Shown: positions 63,191 through 64,000 of the stretch, one piece after another
Position numbering within the stretch: position 1 is the first letter of the stretch
Layout: the number at the start of each line of letters is the position of its first letter
Source of the DNA: Tetrahymena thermophila SB210
Lineage: Eukaryota > Ciliophora > Oligohymenophorea > Hymenostomatida > Tetrahymenidae
Assembly (NCBI RefSeq): GCF_000189635.1
Contig: NW_002476364.1
Location: forward strand, 248,001 to 312,000
Direction of reading: 5' to 3'
DNA length: 64,000 nt
Translations under genes and position numbers: made by a program
The notes under the pieces: generated by a model
The model's input: the letters and a program-made list of their open reading frames with translations, nothing else
Told to the model about the DNA's origin: nothing
The model's database searches: none

Positions 63191-64000
63191 TTAAATTAAT
63201 AATAATTTTTATATTTTTATTTTAATTTTATTTGAAAAAAATAAATATTTTATTCTAACTTTGTTTAAAATAGAAAAAATAATATTTATTAAAAATTTGT
63301 TTTATTTTGTTCAATATTTAAAATTATTTTTAAAATGAAATTTATTTTTTCTTTTAATTTGATAAAAATCAAAAAAAAATTTAAATTATTGAGATAAAAA
63401 ATTGTTTTCAAATAAATTTTATTTTATCCAGGAGATAAAAATTAATTAATCAAGAATTGATTTTTTTCCTAAAATTAGCTCATAATTTATTGATATATTC
63501 ATTATATAAAATCAGAGTTTTCAAATTTGGTAATATTTATTTTTAATTAAATAGTTATAATAATAGCTAGTCGACGTCACTTATAAAATCTTGTTTTATA
63601 TATAGTTATGAATGCAACAAATAATATTATAAAATTTAAATTCAAATAAGATATAGAAGGTGATTATTTTCTTACTACGTATTTATAACTAAAATAGAAA
63701 GTATTAAATTTAAAATATGTTTATGATATTAGGTATTATTTATTAAATTTTATTTCTGTATATTTTTGCTACTAGTTATGTGAAATCTTACTTGGATGAT
63801 ATTGTAATTAAATTTTTTTATACTTTTATCACATTGACTGCTCAAATATATTTTGAGTTTGCATAATCATACTTTGTTTTGTTAGGAGCACTAAATTTTT
63901 AGGAGTTAATTTTTATTATACTTAGTAAGTTGTAAGTATTCAAAATTTCTCTCTATTATTTTACATTGATTTGTTAATCTATTACTAAGTATTGATATTT
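63191..64000. other. AT-rich terminal stretch, no gene seen
   Basis: TGAs in all frames; no structured or repeated element I can support. Confidence 0.55.

Overview
This window looks like macronuclear DNA of an oligohymenophorean ciliate, most likely Tetrahymena or a close relative. Every convincing protein here reads only if TAA and TAG encode glutamine and TGA is the sole stop. The DNA is very AT-rich, introns are short GT-AG and AT-rich, and intergenic stretches are poly-A/T with few features. I saw no tRNA, rRNA, CRISPR array, telomere or intact transposon. Gene models were spliced by hand by matching exon phases, and most terminal stops are TGA codons I could place to the base.

Left arm, + strand (0.9-41.1 kb): an unrecognised 383-residue protein; the exosome core subunit RRP45/EXOSC9; the mitochondrial processing peptidase alpha subunit, with a clear arginine-rich presequence; a myosin whose tail carries IQ motifs, a long Q/N-rich spacer and a C-terminal RCC1-type propeller; a 3.2-kb gene-poor, low-complexity gap; a giant 20-kb, roughly 40-exon VPS13 lipid-transfer protein (about 5,080 residues) with a 24-bp minisatellite in one intron; and a LINE-type (EEP) endonuclease domain joined to two C-terminal membrane segments.

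Right arm, mostly - strand (41.8-62.4 kb): a Q/N-rich protein; a gap holding a decayed coding relic with in-frame TGAs at tryptophan-like positions, a (CACT)n microsatellite and scraps of coding sequence; a two-exon Q/N-rich gene beside an exon-2-only copy of itself; a small three-exon protein; and three tandem paralogous TBC-domain Rab-GAPs sharing exon phases. The last 1.6 kb holds only a degenerate AT-rich tandem repeat.

Membrane trafficking is over-represented (VPS13, three TBC Rab-GAPs, myosin). Ciliates do not use operons, so I infer no co-transcription. The TBC cluster and the smaller duplications (RRP45 terminal exon, Q/N gene, 63-kb repeat) show that local tandem duplication is active across the window.
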